Both the position numbers and the translations under genes were made by a program. The notes below the pieces were generated by a model. The model made no database searches. It was not told the DNA's origin and saw only the letters and a list, made by a program, of their open reading frames with translations. A DNA stretch of 64,000 nucleotides from Saprospiraceae bacterium (GTDB taxonomy: Bacteria; Bacteroidota; Bacteroidia; Chitinophagales; Saprospiraceae), in the NCBI GenBank assembly GCA_016714785.1, contig JADKCC010000015.1, positions 1-64,000 on the forward strand, written 5' to 3'. This document shows, piece after piece, positions 9,451 through 17,673 of this stretch. How positions within the stretch are numbered: the stretch's first letter is position 1; each line of letters opens with the position of its first letter.

Positions 9451-10325
9451 TAATCGAGGGTGATTTTGGTTAGAAAGGTATTCATAAGCTTTTTAACTCT
9501 TTTAATTTTTTTGGAGAGTTATGTATCATAAATTAGATCCTTGAAGAAATCTTAGCCTTAAAGTCACAAAGACAATTTGAATTCGAGAAGGAATGGTAAG
9601 GAGTATTGCAACATCAGTAGCTAGTGCAAAATTAAAAAGCATGATAGAATCACTTCCATGGAAAAAATAATTTTACCTATTTTTTATTTTTTGGAAGATT
9701 AGGTCATCGTTATTTGATCACTCACATTACTAATAATCAGATTCATGATATCAGTTTTTTTAAATACTGATTATCTTATATTGAAAATCAAAGAACAATT
9801 TTGAGATTAGGATTGGCATTTTGTAAGTACTTAGATTATATATGCACCTAAATTACATACCATCATGACATTAACCGTCAAGGACGAAAGACCGGACGAT
9901 AAAATTGGCAAATTTAAGTTTTTTTTGCGCAACAAACTGCGTGGATATGTCCAGGAAAATTAAAAAGGGGCAATGGTGTCAGCTTTAGATATAAGTAACA
10001 AAAAATATTGGATTAAAATTATTGGCAATAAATATTTTAGGATACAAAATAAAATATTTTCTAATACATATATTTAAATTATTGATTAAAATTATAATAC
10101 ATATTTTATTTATTTTTAATATTTATGCAAAATTTTTGATCCAAAATCTAAATTTTTCTATATACCTTACATTGATAATCATATTTTTAGGAAATATTAA
10201 CATAATTTTTTTGGCTAACTCCGATGTTGGCACTATCTTGCGTCGTCGTTAAGACAAAAAAGAGAATTTTAGATTTTTTTCAATCCGTCAAAACCTTTTG
10301 TATTTTGGAACTTACACCATTAAAA
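9451..10325. other. Long AT-rich intergenic region without a recognised gene
   Basis: About 875 bp separate two divergently oriented genes. A weak hairpin (9494-9500 with 9515-9521) and short disconnected peptide-like stretches around 9535-9670 in different frames hint at a decayed gene, but none is long enough to name. The part from 10000 to 10250 is extremely AT-rich; its open frame is a composition effect (poly-Ile/Leu/Phe/Lys). Confidence 0.4.
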
Positions 10326-11621
10326 ATGAGTAAGCTAAAAAAACGTTATATAGACATCTTCGTTTCTTTATTTATAGCTTCAATAGTAATTTTAGGATAC
10401 CACGCTGATCAATCCAAAGGGCAATCAGAAAGCAAAGTTGAATTAGCACGAAATAGTTCAAAAAGTATGTTTGGTTTCAATCCTGATTCTGTACATATAC
10501 AACCCAATGTTATTAAGAAAAATGATATTTTTGGTAGTATTTTGAGTGAAAATGGCCTTACTACCAATATGATCATGTTAATTGAGCATGAAGCGAAAAA
10601 TATCTTTAATATCAGGAATATCCAAGTAGGCGCAAAGTACCACATTATCAAAAAACATGAATGTGACGCACAGCCATTGGCTATAGTTTATGAACCGGAT
10701 AAGTATAAATATGTAGTTTATGATTTGAGAGATTCTGTCTCTGTAAATCTTGTAGAGAAAAATATAGAAATATGTGAGCAATTTGCTTATGGTAAAATAA
10801 ATACTTCGCTTTGGAAAGCCTTAGAAGAACAAGGAGTTAATCCATCAGTCATTGACTTGATGGAAGAAGCATTATCTACTTCGGTGGATTTTTATCACAC
10901 GAAAAGAGGCGACCAATTTAAGTTGATATATGAAAATAAGTATATTGATGGTGAATTAATAGGTATGGGTAAATTGATAGCAGCAAGTTATGTCAATGAT
11001 AACGGAGCAAGTTATTCTATGCTTTATAAAACAAAAGATTATGAAGGCTATTTTGATGCTGAAGGAAGACCAGCAAAAAAAACATTTTTGAAAGCACCAG
11101 TTAAGTTTTCCAAAATATCTTCCAATTACAATTTGAGAAGATTCCATCCTATAAAGGGTAAAACAATACCTCACTTAGGAACAGACTATGCTGCCCCTTA
11201 TGGCACTGAGATAAGATCTGTAGCTGACGGTGTAGTGACTAATTCATCCTATACAAGTGGTAATGGTAATTTTGTAAAAGTCAAGCACGATAATGTATAT
11301 GAGACACAGTACCTTCACATGTCAAGATTTGCAAAAGGAATCAGACCAGGTACTAGAGTAAAGCAAGGACAAACCATCGGATATGTGGGTTCAACTGGTT
11401 TATCTACTGGACCACATGTTTGTTTTCGATTTTGGAAAAATGGCCGCCAAGTCAACCATCTAAAAGAAAAATTGCCAACAGCTCAACCAATGAATATGAC
11501 AGAGTTGCCTGCGTACTTTGAATATAGAGACCAAATGTTACTTAAACTTAATCAAATAAATTTCAATGACCATGATTTGGTATTGAATGATGATGTTAAC
11601 AATCAAGTTATCAAGCCTTAG
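10326..11621 (+). CDS. M23 family peptidase-like protein with altered zinc site
   Basis: Starting at ATG 10326 (MSKLKKRYIDIFVSLFIAS) gives a clean N-terminal membrane anchor; an ATG 102 bp upstream would add a cytosolic stretch before it and is not preferred. Residues 64-110 (NDIFGSILSENGLTT onwards) resemble an OapA/LysM-like segment. The C-terminal M23 domain has H283-LGT-D287 and H331, but the usual HxH is H364-V-C366, so one expected zinc-ligand histidine is a cysteine. Such variants exist among Bacteroidota M23 proteins. It may be a weak or inactive peptidoglycan endopeptidase, or use Cys as ligand. A second, intact M23 gene follows. Confidence 0.85.
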   Translation: MSKLKKRYIDIFVSLFIASIVILGYHADQSKGQSESKVELARNSSKSMFGFNPDSVHIQPNVIKKNDIFGSILSENGLTTNMIMLIEHEAKNIFNIRNIQVGAKYHIIKKHECDAQPLAIVYEPDKYKYVVYDLRDSVSVNLVEKNIEICEQFAYGKINTSLWKALEEQGVNPSVIDLMEEALSTSVDFYHTKRGDQFKLIYENKYIDGELIGMGKLIAASYVNDNGASYSMLYKTKDYEGYFDAEGRPAKKTFLKAPVKFSKISSNYNLRRFHPIKGKTIPHLGTDYAAPYGTEIRSVADGVVTNSSYTSGNGNFVKVKHDNVYETQYLHMSRFAKGIRPGTRVKQGQTIGYVGSTGLSTGPHVCFRFWKNGRQVNHLKEKLPTAQPMNMTELPAYFEYRDQMLLKLNQINFNDHDLVLNDDVNNQVIKP

Positions 11622-11633
11622 CTTAAATTGGTT

Positions 11634-11641
11634 TACTTTTG
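11634..11641 (+). promoter_or_regulatory. Putative -7 box preceding the 11647 hairpin
   Basis: TACTTTTG matches TAnnTTTG exactly. It lies 12 bp after the stop of the first M23 gene and 6 bp before the start of a long imperfect hairpin, the distance expected for a transcription start. No TTTG is seen at the proper upstream distance. Confidence 0.35.
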
Positions 11642-11646
11642 TAGAG

Positions 11647-11728
11647 GTGATAGGAATTGTTATATCTCCTCTTGAAGTTATCACGTTTTGTTTTATTACA
11701 ACAATAATTAGATAGTAATTCTTATCAC
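11647..11728 (+). ncRNA. Candidate structured RNA between the two M23 genes
   Basis: GTGATAGGAATT (11647-11658) can pair over 12 positions (one G-U) with AATTCTTATCAC (11717-11728). Inside the 58-nt loop TTATCAC (11678-11684) can compete for the same GTGATA, so two exclusive pairings exist. A -7 box ends 5 bp before the first arm. No known RNA family was recognised, and no terminator follows directly. It could be a small RNA or part of the long leader of the second M23 gene. Confidence 0.25.
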
Positions 11729-12091
11729 AAGCATTTGGCAATAAATCCTTAGTCGATTCACAATTTTGATATTTTAATAAGTATTTATATCTTAACTTCA
11801 AATCTTAGTCTATCAGAATCAATTCAAAATATTGTGAAAAATTTAAGAAAACTTATCCTAAAATTATTATATACGTTTGCAATTGTATATGATTTAGTTG
11901 ATTGTATAATATTTTAAATATATCAATAATCACCAAACATTTTATCCAAATATTTTAAAATTTAATATACAAATATTTGGTCAGTTTACGCAAAAGTATT
12001 AATTTTACACTGTTTTTAATTCATAGCATATCCGTATTTTTTGGCAAATCATTAACCCAATTGATTTGTTCCAATGTAAACCTAAGCATAA
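11729..12091. other. AT-rich leader or spacer before the second M23 gene
   Basis: This 363-bp stretch is strongly AT-rich, with many stops in every frame. Apart from possible promoter elements I see no gene or repeat in it. Confidence 0.4.
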
Positions 12092-13075
12092 ATGAAGAAT
12101 GTAAAATACGTATATAACGAGCATACTTTGCAATACGAAGAGCATAAATTATCTCGTAAAGATAAGTTTAGACGAAGTTTATATTTTACCTCAGCGGTTA
12201 TTACCACAGCGGTAATAATGTTTGTTGTCGCATACCAATACTTTCCTACACCTAAGGAGAAAGTGATGGAAGATGATAAAAAAAGAGCAGAGTTCTATTT
12301 AGGTCAATTACAATCTGAATTAAAGTTTTTATCTGAAACCATAGAATCTTTGCACGAAAAAGATAATCAGATCAATAGAATGATTTTAGGTGTAAAACCT
12401 ATAGATGATGGGCTTTGGAATGGTGGTATTGGTGGTCACGACAAATATAAATCCTTAGAAAATTTTAAAGAAACAGGAAAATTAATAAAAGATAACCTTG
12501 AAAAAGTAGCAGAACTAAAAATTAAAATAGACATACAAAAAAAATCATTGGATAGTCTTTATAAAGTGGCAGTCGTCAAAGAGAAAAAATTGGCTTCTAT
12601 TCCTTCTATCAAGCCTGTTAGAGAAACATCACTAAAAAAAGATGTTAAATTTTTGTCGGGATTTGGGATGAGAATTCATCCGATACACAAATTAAGAAGA
12701 TTTCATAAAGGTATTGATTTTACTGCTCCGAAGGGCACTGATATACAAGCAACAGGCAATGGGAAAGTTGTATCTATCAATAAAACAGGTAGTGGATACG
12801 GCAAACATGTCTTAATAGATCATGGTTATGGCTATAAGACTTTGTATGCTCACATGCACTCTATAGAGATAAAGGAAGGCGCCATCGTCAAAAAAGGTCA
12901 AACCATTGGCAAAGTTGGTAATACAGGTTCTTCAACTGGTGACCACTTACACTATGAAGTATGGCTCAATGGTGTGGCTATCAATCCTATTGATTTCTGT
13001 TTGGATGGGCTATCCGCTAGAGAATATCAAGAACTCGTAAAGCGAGCAGCAACTGATAATCAATCACTTGACTAA
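12092..13075 (+). CDS. M23 family metallopeptidase, membrane-anchored
   Basis: The 327-residue protein has a charged cytosolic N-terminus, one membrane helix (about 30-50), a coiled coil (about 58-165) and a C-terminal LytM/M23 domain. All zinc and catalytic residues are present: H205-KGI-D209, H254 in YAHMHS and H285-L-H287. The layout resembles MepM/EnvC-type endopeptidases that cut peptidoglycan cross-links during growth or division. Together with the altered M23 protein just upstream it may form an enzyme plus regulator pair; this pairing is inference from adjacency. Confidence 0.92.
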   Translation: MKNVKYVYNEHTLQYEEHKLSRKDKFRRSLYFTSAVITTAVIMFVVAYQYFPTPKEKVMEDDKKRAEFYLGQLQSELKFLSETIESLHEKDNQINRMILGVKPIDDGLWNGGIGGHDKYKSLENFKETGKLIKDNLEKVAELKIKIDIQKKSLDSLYKVAVVKEKKLASIPSIKPVRETSLKKDVKFLSGFGMRIHPIHKLRRFHKGIDFTAPKGTDIQATGNGKVVSINKTGSGYGKHVLIDHGYGYKTLYAHMHSIEIKEGAIVKKGQTIGKVGNTGSSTGDHLHYEVWLNGVAINPIDFCLDGLSAREYQELVKRAATDNQSLD

Positions 13076-13143
13076 TCAATGTCCCATCAAAACTCTTTGG
13101 TTTCAACTTTAGTTAAAATTAAGTTAAGTTAAATAGTCTTTGT

Positions 13144-13151
13144 TACTTTTG
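13144..13151 (+). promoter_or_regulatory. Putative -7 box of the TlpA-like gene
   Basis: TACTTTTG fits TAnnTTTG exactly and lies 34 bp before the ATG at 13186. No convincing -33 element is visible. Confidence 0.4.
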
Positions 13152-13185
13152 AATATTTTTTAAGGTCTTATAAGAAAATAATAAA

Positions 13186-13692
13186 ATGAATATTAAAAAT
13201 ACTTTTTTTACTCTGCTTGTACTTGTTTTCCAGGTAAGTTATATATCTGCAAACAACAATCCATTTCCATCTATAAATATCAAAACTTTAGATGGGAAGA
13301 CTGTTAATACCAACGATTACACATCAAAGGGAAAAATTACAGTAGTATCATTTTGGGCAACTTGGTGTACTCCTTGCAAAAGAGAATTGGATGTCATCAA
13401 TGAAGTCTATGGTGAATGGGCAGAAAAATATAATGTACAATTACTAGCTATAACTATTGACGATGCGCGTGGTTTAACAAAAGTTCCTGCCATGGTTCAA
13501 AGCAAAGGTTGGGAGTTTACCGTTTTAGCAGATAGTAAACAAGAATTGCAGCAAGCATTAAATTTCCAAACCATTCCTCAGACATTTCTACTTAATGAAA
13601 AAGGCGAAATAGTCTATGCCCACAATGGTTATAATCCAGGTGACGAGATTGAGTTGGAGCACAAAATAGCTGAATTAGCAGCAAAAAAATAG
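13186..13692 (+). CDS. TlpA/ResA-family thiol-disulfide oxidoreductase
   Basis: A signal peptide (about residues 1-22) precedes a thioredoxin-like domain with the redox motif W60-C61-TP-C64 in FWATWCTPCKREL and the cis-proline segment TIPQTFLLNEKG. It is exported and probably reduces disulfides or supports cytochrome c maturation in the periplasm. The length of 168 residues is typical. It has its own promoter and a strong terminator, so it is likely monocistronic. Confidence 0.92.
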   Translation: MNIKNTFFTLLVLVFQVSYISANNNPFPSINIKTLDGKTVNTNDYTSKGKITVVSFWATWCTPCKRELDVINEVYGEWAEKYNVQLLAITIDDARGLTKVPAMVQSKGWEFTVLADSKQELQQALNFQTIPQTFLLNEKGEIVYAHNGYNPGDEIELEHKIAELAAKK

Positions 13693-13717
13693 CAAACATT
13701 TGTTGTGATATAAAGAG

Positions 13718-13752
13718 TGGGATCTTGCAAACAAGCAGGATCCCATTTTTTT
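13718..13752 (+). terminator. Intrinsic terminator after the TlpA-like gene
   Basis: TGGGATCTTGC (13718-13728) pairs with GCAGGATCCCA (13735-13745) over 11 positions with one G-U pair and a 6-nt loop, followed by seven T. Confidence 0.88.
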
Positions 13753-13890
13753 AGTTATAACTAAGCTTATTCTTTTCGAGTCATTGGGGTTTGCTCTCAC
13801 TTATTGAAGAATTTTTTACAATAAAATATAAATTCTTGCAGCGTTTTATATTCTTTATGGATTATAAGAATGTAAATAGAATTTGGCAAA

Positions 13891-15627
13891 ATGAATAATA
13901 CAGTTTTAATCATGGTTTTTAGTTTAGGGGCTCTCTTTACATTATCCAGTTGTCACCAAAATGAAGAGGTGGTAACGGAAATAGAAATATCTGATCCACC
14001 CAAAGTAACTATTTCAACCACCCACGCAGCAAAAGTCATCAATGAGTTTGGTAAAGAAATAAAAGACTTCACTGCAAATTTCAATCAACAACTAAGAAGT
14101 TCAACGAACCGCGGTTTGATAGTTTTTAAAGCTAACAATATTAATAAATATGGTGAGAGAATGATTGTTACTGACAAGAAAGGATTTGATAATAACTATT
14201 TACTTTCTGGTTTTGAAAACACCATCAATTACTCAGTACTCACAGTGTTTGAAAATAAACAAAAACAAACATTTGGACATAATGTATCTACTATTTTGGA
14301 TATAGATCAAGATGTAAAATTAGTACCTCAACCTGATTCTTACAAAACAAAATCAAACAGTTATAACGACGTTATACATGCAACATGGTATGCAACATCA
14401 CTAGCAAACCAATATCATGTTACAGCCATTCCTGCTGTTAGAATAGGGCAGGCTAAAAATGGGCTTCAATATTTTTTAAATATTTCAAAAGCATTCTATA
14501 TAAATATGAGCTCATCATTAAATGAAGATGTAGAGTGTATAATGTCAATAAAAGGAACATTAGATAATATAACTAAAGGTAGCGTAAAGCTATGGTTTTG
14601 TGATATAGAAGCAGCCATTTGGAAGGAAGTTACTACTGATATCATTGAAAATAATACAAAATTCAAGCATATACAATCTGGATTCTATTGTATAGCTGAA
14701 AATGTGCCAGGTATCTACGTCAGTGGACAAACAATATTAAATGGACAAGGAATATCAAATTTGAACCTAAAATTAGGAAAAGACAATCCACAATATATAA
14801 GTACTTCAACGTCTGGCTATTGGTCAGCTTTTTTACCAGCTCAAAGTACCATTCCTGTGGCAATAAGCGCAGGATGTGGTGATATTTATAACTTTGTCGT
14901 GGAGACATCAAATGTTGAAATGACTAATTTAAAAATTGATTTAACAGAGAAGAGATCTTTGTTTTCCCAATTGAAAGGTAAAGTTAAAGATTGCAAAGGT
15001 CAAAACGTTAGTAATTATATCTTAACAAATTTGAGTAGTACTAATGAATTTTACTATGCCAATGGTAATAATATTGATTTATGGGTTGCAACATGTGATC
15101 AACCAAATGTATCACTAATTACATCCGATCTAAGTGGAGATGAGGAAGGAGATAAGATAGATTGGGTGGTAACAGACATCATAGAGACCGGTACCTGGTT
15201 TGTGTGTTCCCAAGCTAAAAATCCTTATTTTAATCTCATCATTGATGGGGAAAACAAGATGTACTGGGATACCAAAAGTAGCAAAAATATGGATGGAAGA
15301 TTAGTTATCCAAGCCTTACAAAATGGAACGTCTGAAATACCTTTAAATATTATACTACCTGATAACGGTATTGGGGAAAAAATGGATAATCAATTGAATA
15401 TATTACTAAAAGAAAAATCATTTGAAGGAAAAGGATATGAAGTCTATTGTCCAACTTCCACTCAGGGATGTGGATTTGAAAAATTTGTAATAACTCATTT
15501 TGATAACAATGAAGATCAAATTATTAGGGGATATTTTAAAGGTAGATTTTGGGTGAAAACATTAGAACCACTTACTGCTGGATATAAAAACATTGAAGGT
15601 GAATTTCAAGTAAAAAAAGAGTATTAA
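13891..15627 (+). CDS. Large exported lipoprotein with carboxypeptidase-regulatory-like repeats
   Basis: The N-terminus ends in the lipobox LSSC (Cys at about residue 21), followed by HQNEE, so it is a lipoprotein of 578 residues. Segments around 280-355 (GIYVSGQTILNGQGISNLNL) and 355-440 (LKGKVKDCKGQNVSNYIL) look like beta-sandwich carboxypeptidase-regulatory-like modules. No catalytic motif is visible. It lies 13 bp before a sigma-factor gene and is probably co-transcribed with it and with the anti-sigma/barrel gene. It may be a surface component or ligand of that signalling unit; this is inference from position. Confidence 0.8.
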   Translation: MNNTVLIMVFSLGALFTLSSCHQNEEVVTEIEISDPPKVTISTTHAAKVINEFGKEIKDFTANFNQQLRSSTNRGLIVFKANNINKYGERMIVTDKKGFDNNYLLSGFENTINYSVLTVFENKQKQTFGHNVSTILDIDQDVKLVPQPDSYKTKSNSYNDVIHATWYATSLANQYHVTAIPAVRIGQAKNGLQYFLNISKAFYINMSSSLNEDVECIMSIKGTLDNITKGSVKLWFCDIEAAIWKEVTTDIIENNTKFKHIQSGFYCIAENVPGIYVSGQTILNGQGISNLNLKLGKDNPQYISTSTSGYWSAFLPAQSTIPVAISAGCGDIYNFVVETSNVEMTNLKIDLTEKRSLFSQLKGKVKDCKGQNVSNYILTNLSSTNEFYYANGNNIDLWVATCDQPNVSLITSDLSGDEEGDKIDWVVTDIIETGTWFVCSQAKNPYFNLIIDGENKMYWDTKSSKNMDGRLVIQALQNGTSEIPLNIILPDNGIGEKMDNQLNILLKEKSFEGKGYEVYCPTSTQGCGFEKFVITHFDNNEDQIIRGYFKGRFWVKTLEPLTAGYKNIEGEFQVKKEY

Positions 15628-15640
15628 TCATAGCCCTTTC

Positions 15641-16174
15641 ATGACTGAAACAGATATCATACAAAAGTGTAAAGCATACGACAAGACAGCATTTAAGGAG
15701 CTGGTAAAAGTCTATTCGCCTGCCTTGATGTCTGTGTGTATGCGCTATATTGGTGACCGACATGAGGCTGAAGATATGGTTCAAGAGAGTTTTATTAGGA
15801 TTTTTAATAATATTTTGAAATATCAGGAAACAGGTTCATTCAAATCGTGGCTTTGCAGAATAGCCGCCACAACATGCTTAAAGGAGATCAGAAAAAAGCA
15901 CTTGATCTTGGATGTAGATATAAATGAATATGAAGAATTAGCATCAGAAGATTTCATCATGTTGACAGATGAAGCTGGGATAATAAAAATAATTGAAGAA
16001 ATCCCTTTACCATATAGGTTAGTGTTTAACCTTTATGTGATTGAAGGATATACTCATCAAGAAATAGCGGAAATGATGGGTGTAGGTGAAAGTACTTCAA
16101 GGTCACAGTTATCCAGAGCCAGAAAAATGATTCAAGCCTTATTTATCAAATATAAAGTACAATTGACAGCATAA
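15641..16174 (+). CDS. ECF-type RNA polymerase sigma factor
   Basis: The 177-residue protein has sigma region 2 (YSPALMSVCMRYIGDRHEAE followed by DMVQESFIRIF and GSFKSWLCRIA) and region 4 with an HTH (EGYTHQEIAEMMGVGESTSR). This is the compact ECF layout. Its stop lies 4 bp before the start of a gene with a short N-terminal cytosolic domain, a single membrane helix and an outer-membrane barrel, which is likely its anti-sigma factor. Likely targets include the surface-protein gene downstream, but no promoter for this sigma factor could be defined here. Confidence 0.93.
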   Translation: MTETDIIQKCKAYDKTAFKELVKVYSPALMSVCMRYIGDRHEAEDMVQESFIRIFNNILKYQETGSFKSWLCRIAATTCLKEIRKKHLILDVDINEYEELASEDFIMLTDEAGIIKIIEEIPLPYRLVFNLYVIEGYTHQEIAEMMGVGESTSRSQLSRARKMIQALFIKYKVQLTA

Positions 16175-16178
16175 TAAT

Positions 16179-17585
16179 ATGGTGGAACAAGATAAAATTT
16201 TTAAAAAAACAGCTTCTGAACATGAAAGCCCCATTGATTTCGAATCTTTATGGAATCAACTTGAGCCTCATGTACCAAGTAAAACAAAAAGAAGACCAAT
16301 ATTTTGGTTTTGGCTTGCTGGATTTGCCTTTATTGGCTTTAGTGCATACTTAATTATTGATCCAAAAAGTCCTACTAAACCCAAAGTAAAATCGCTTGAA
16401 GTAGTCAATATTAAACAAAACGACCAAATTGCAAATACTCTAAAAAATGATATTCCAGATCCAAAGTTAGAACAAATTAAACAGCATCCTAAAGATAAAA
16501 AAACCTATTTTAATGTACGCACTCCAATCAATAATGTCTCTTTGGTTAAAGTAAAAAGTAAGAGTGCTGACCTGATCTCCAAGGATATTGATTTAACAAA
16601 AGAAACTAAATACGCATTAGAAACAGTTGACCAGTCTGAGATTGGCAATCTTAATAAAATCAATATTCACACTGAATTAAAAAGTATCGGTGATGTTGCA
16701 CCACTCAATAGTTTGAATAGTATTAATATAAATAACGATGAAGAAAAGATCAAAGATCTGATTCATACTGAAGCAAAAAGCCAAGAAACTATTTTATCAT
16801 TGCCTAATGTGAACTTTGTCTTTCTCAATGCGCCATCATTTTTTGCTCCTAAAATTATTGTGTCAAAAAGAAAAAAAATCAATTTACTGTTCCGTTTAGG
16901 CGTAGGTATTTCAAATAATAAATTCCATGCTCCACAGCTCGAAAATGATTTGGACATACTACTAAACACATCTGAAAAATCACTTGAATACCTTACTATT
17001 GGCATTGCTACAGATTTTGCAATAACCAATAAATGGTACATCCAGACTGGATTAAAATATAGTCGATATAGTACACACATCATCCATGAATCCAATAATT
17101 TCTCACTAATTACGAAAAATGGAGTGACCGAAATTAACATTAATCCAGAAGGAGAAGCTACAAATATCATTGGAGCTGTTTCAAGCACAAAAGTCACTAA
17201 TAAAAGGTCATCTTGGCACACATATCACCATAGTATCGACCTTCCTATAAATATTAGATATTTGATATTGAAGGCCAATCGACATAAATTATTTATCGAT
17301 GGTGGCGTCATGCTAAAGTGCTGGTCTGGTTCGCAAGGAGGCTTTGTAAACCAAAGTAATCATCTCCAAAAATTTGACTTTAGTAGTAGTCCTTACAACT
17401 CATTAAAATTGGGCTTGAATGGAGGTATGTCATGGGAATGGCATTTGCGAAGCACTGGAGCATTTTACGCTGGACTTATGTATGACAAAAGCGACTTGCG
17501 ACTTACTTATAATAATAACATTATAAATAAATCTCTTTCATCTTTAAGTATGAATTTAGGTTATCGAATATTTTTTACACCATAA
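16179..17585 (+). CDS. Putative dual membrane-spanning anti-sigma factor with C-terminal outer-membrane beta-barrel
   Basis: Residues 1-39 form a charged cytosolic segment, residues 40-60 (IFWFWLAGFAFIGFSAYLII) a single membrane helix, residues 62-225 a Lys/Asp/Asn-rich low-complexity periplasmic stretch, and residues 230-468 alternating beta strands of a PorT/OmpA-like barrel ending in LGYRIFFTP with an aromatic near the C-terminus. There is no cleavable signal peptide. This is the layout of the Dma anti-sigma factors described in Bacteroides, which connect outer membrane and cytosolic sigma factor in one chain. The adjacent ECF sigma gene fits. The N-terminal anti-sigma domain is short and was not confirmed by homology. 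Confidence 0.78.
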   Translation: MVEQDKIFKKTASEHESPIDFESLWNQLEPHVPSKTKRRPIFWFWLAGFAFIGFSAYLIIDPKSPTKPKVKSLEVVNIKQNDQIANTLKNDIPDPKLEQIKQHPKDKKTYFNVRTPINNVSLVKVKSKSADLISKDIDLTKETKYALETVDQSEIGNLNKINIHTELKSIGDVAPLNSLNSININNDEEKIKDLIHTEAKSQETILSLPNVNFVFLNAPSFFAPKIIVSKRKKINLLFRLGVGISNNKFHAPQLENDLDILLNTSEKSLEYLTIGIATDFAITNKWYIQTGLKYSRYSTHIIHESNNFSLITKNGVTEININPEGEATNIIGAVSSTKVTNKRSSWHTYHHSIDLPINIRYLILKANRHKLFIDGGVMLKCWSGSQGGFVNQSNHLQKFDFSSSPYNSLKLGLNGGMSWEWHLRSTGAFYAGLMYDKSDLRLTYNNNIINKSLSSLSMNLGYRIFFTP

Positions 17586-17673
17586 AATAACTCGTCCAAT
17601 TGCGCAATAGATGAATAGTTCTCATTTACATTAATTAATCCATACCTAATCAAGGTATAAAAAACAACAAATC

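Noticed and set aside
9535..9670. Short protein-like stretches in two frames, the last starting with ATG 9593
   Set aside because: Only about 20-25 codons each with no recognisable family; could be a decayed gene but cannot be supported.
10022..10252. Open frame of 76 codons rich in Ile, Leu, Phe and Lys
   Set aside because: It lies in extremely AT-rich intergenic DNA and its composition is what random AT-rich sequence gives; no motif or ribosome binding site.
10224..10325. Upstream extension of the first M23 gene by 34 codons
   Set aside because: It would place a cysteine- and lysine-rich stretch before the membrane anchor, while ATG 10326 gives a normal anchor.
11538..11801. Minus-strand open frame overlapping the end of the first M23 gene
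   Set aside because: It overlaps a well-supported gene, has low-complexity AT-rich composition and no homology signal.
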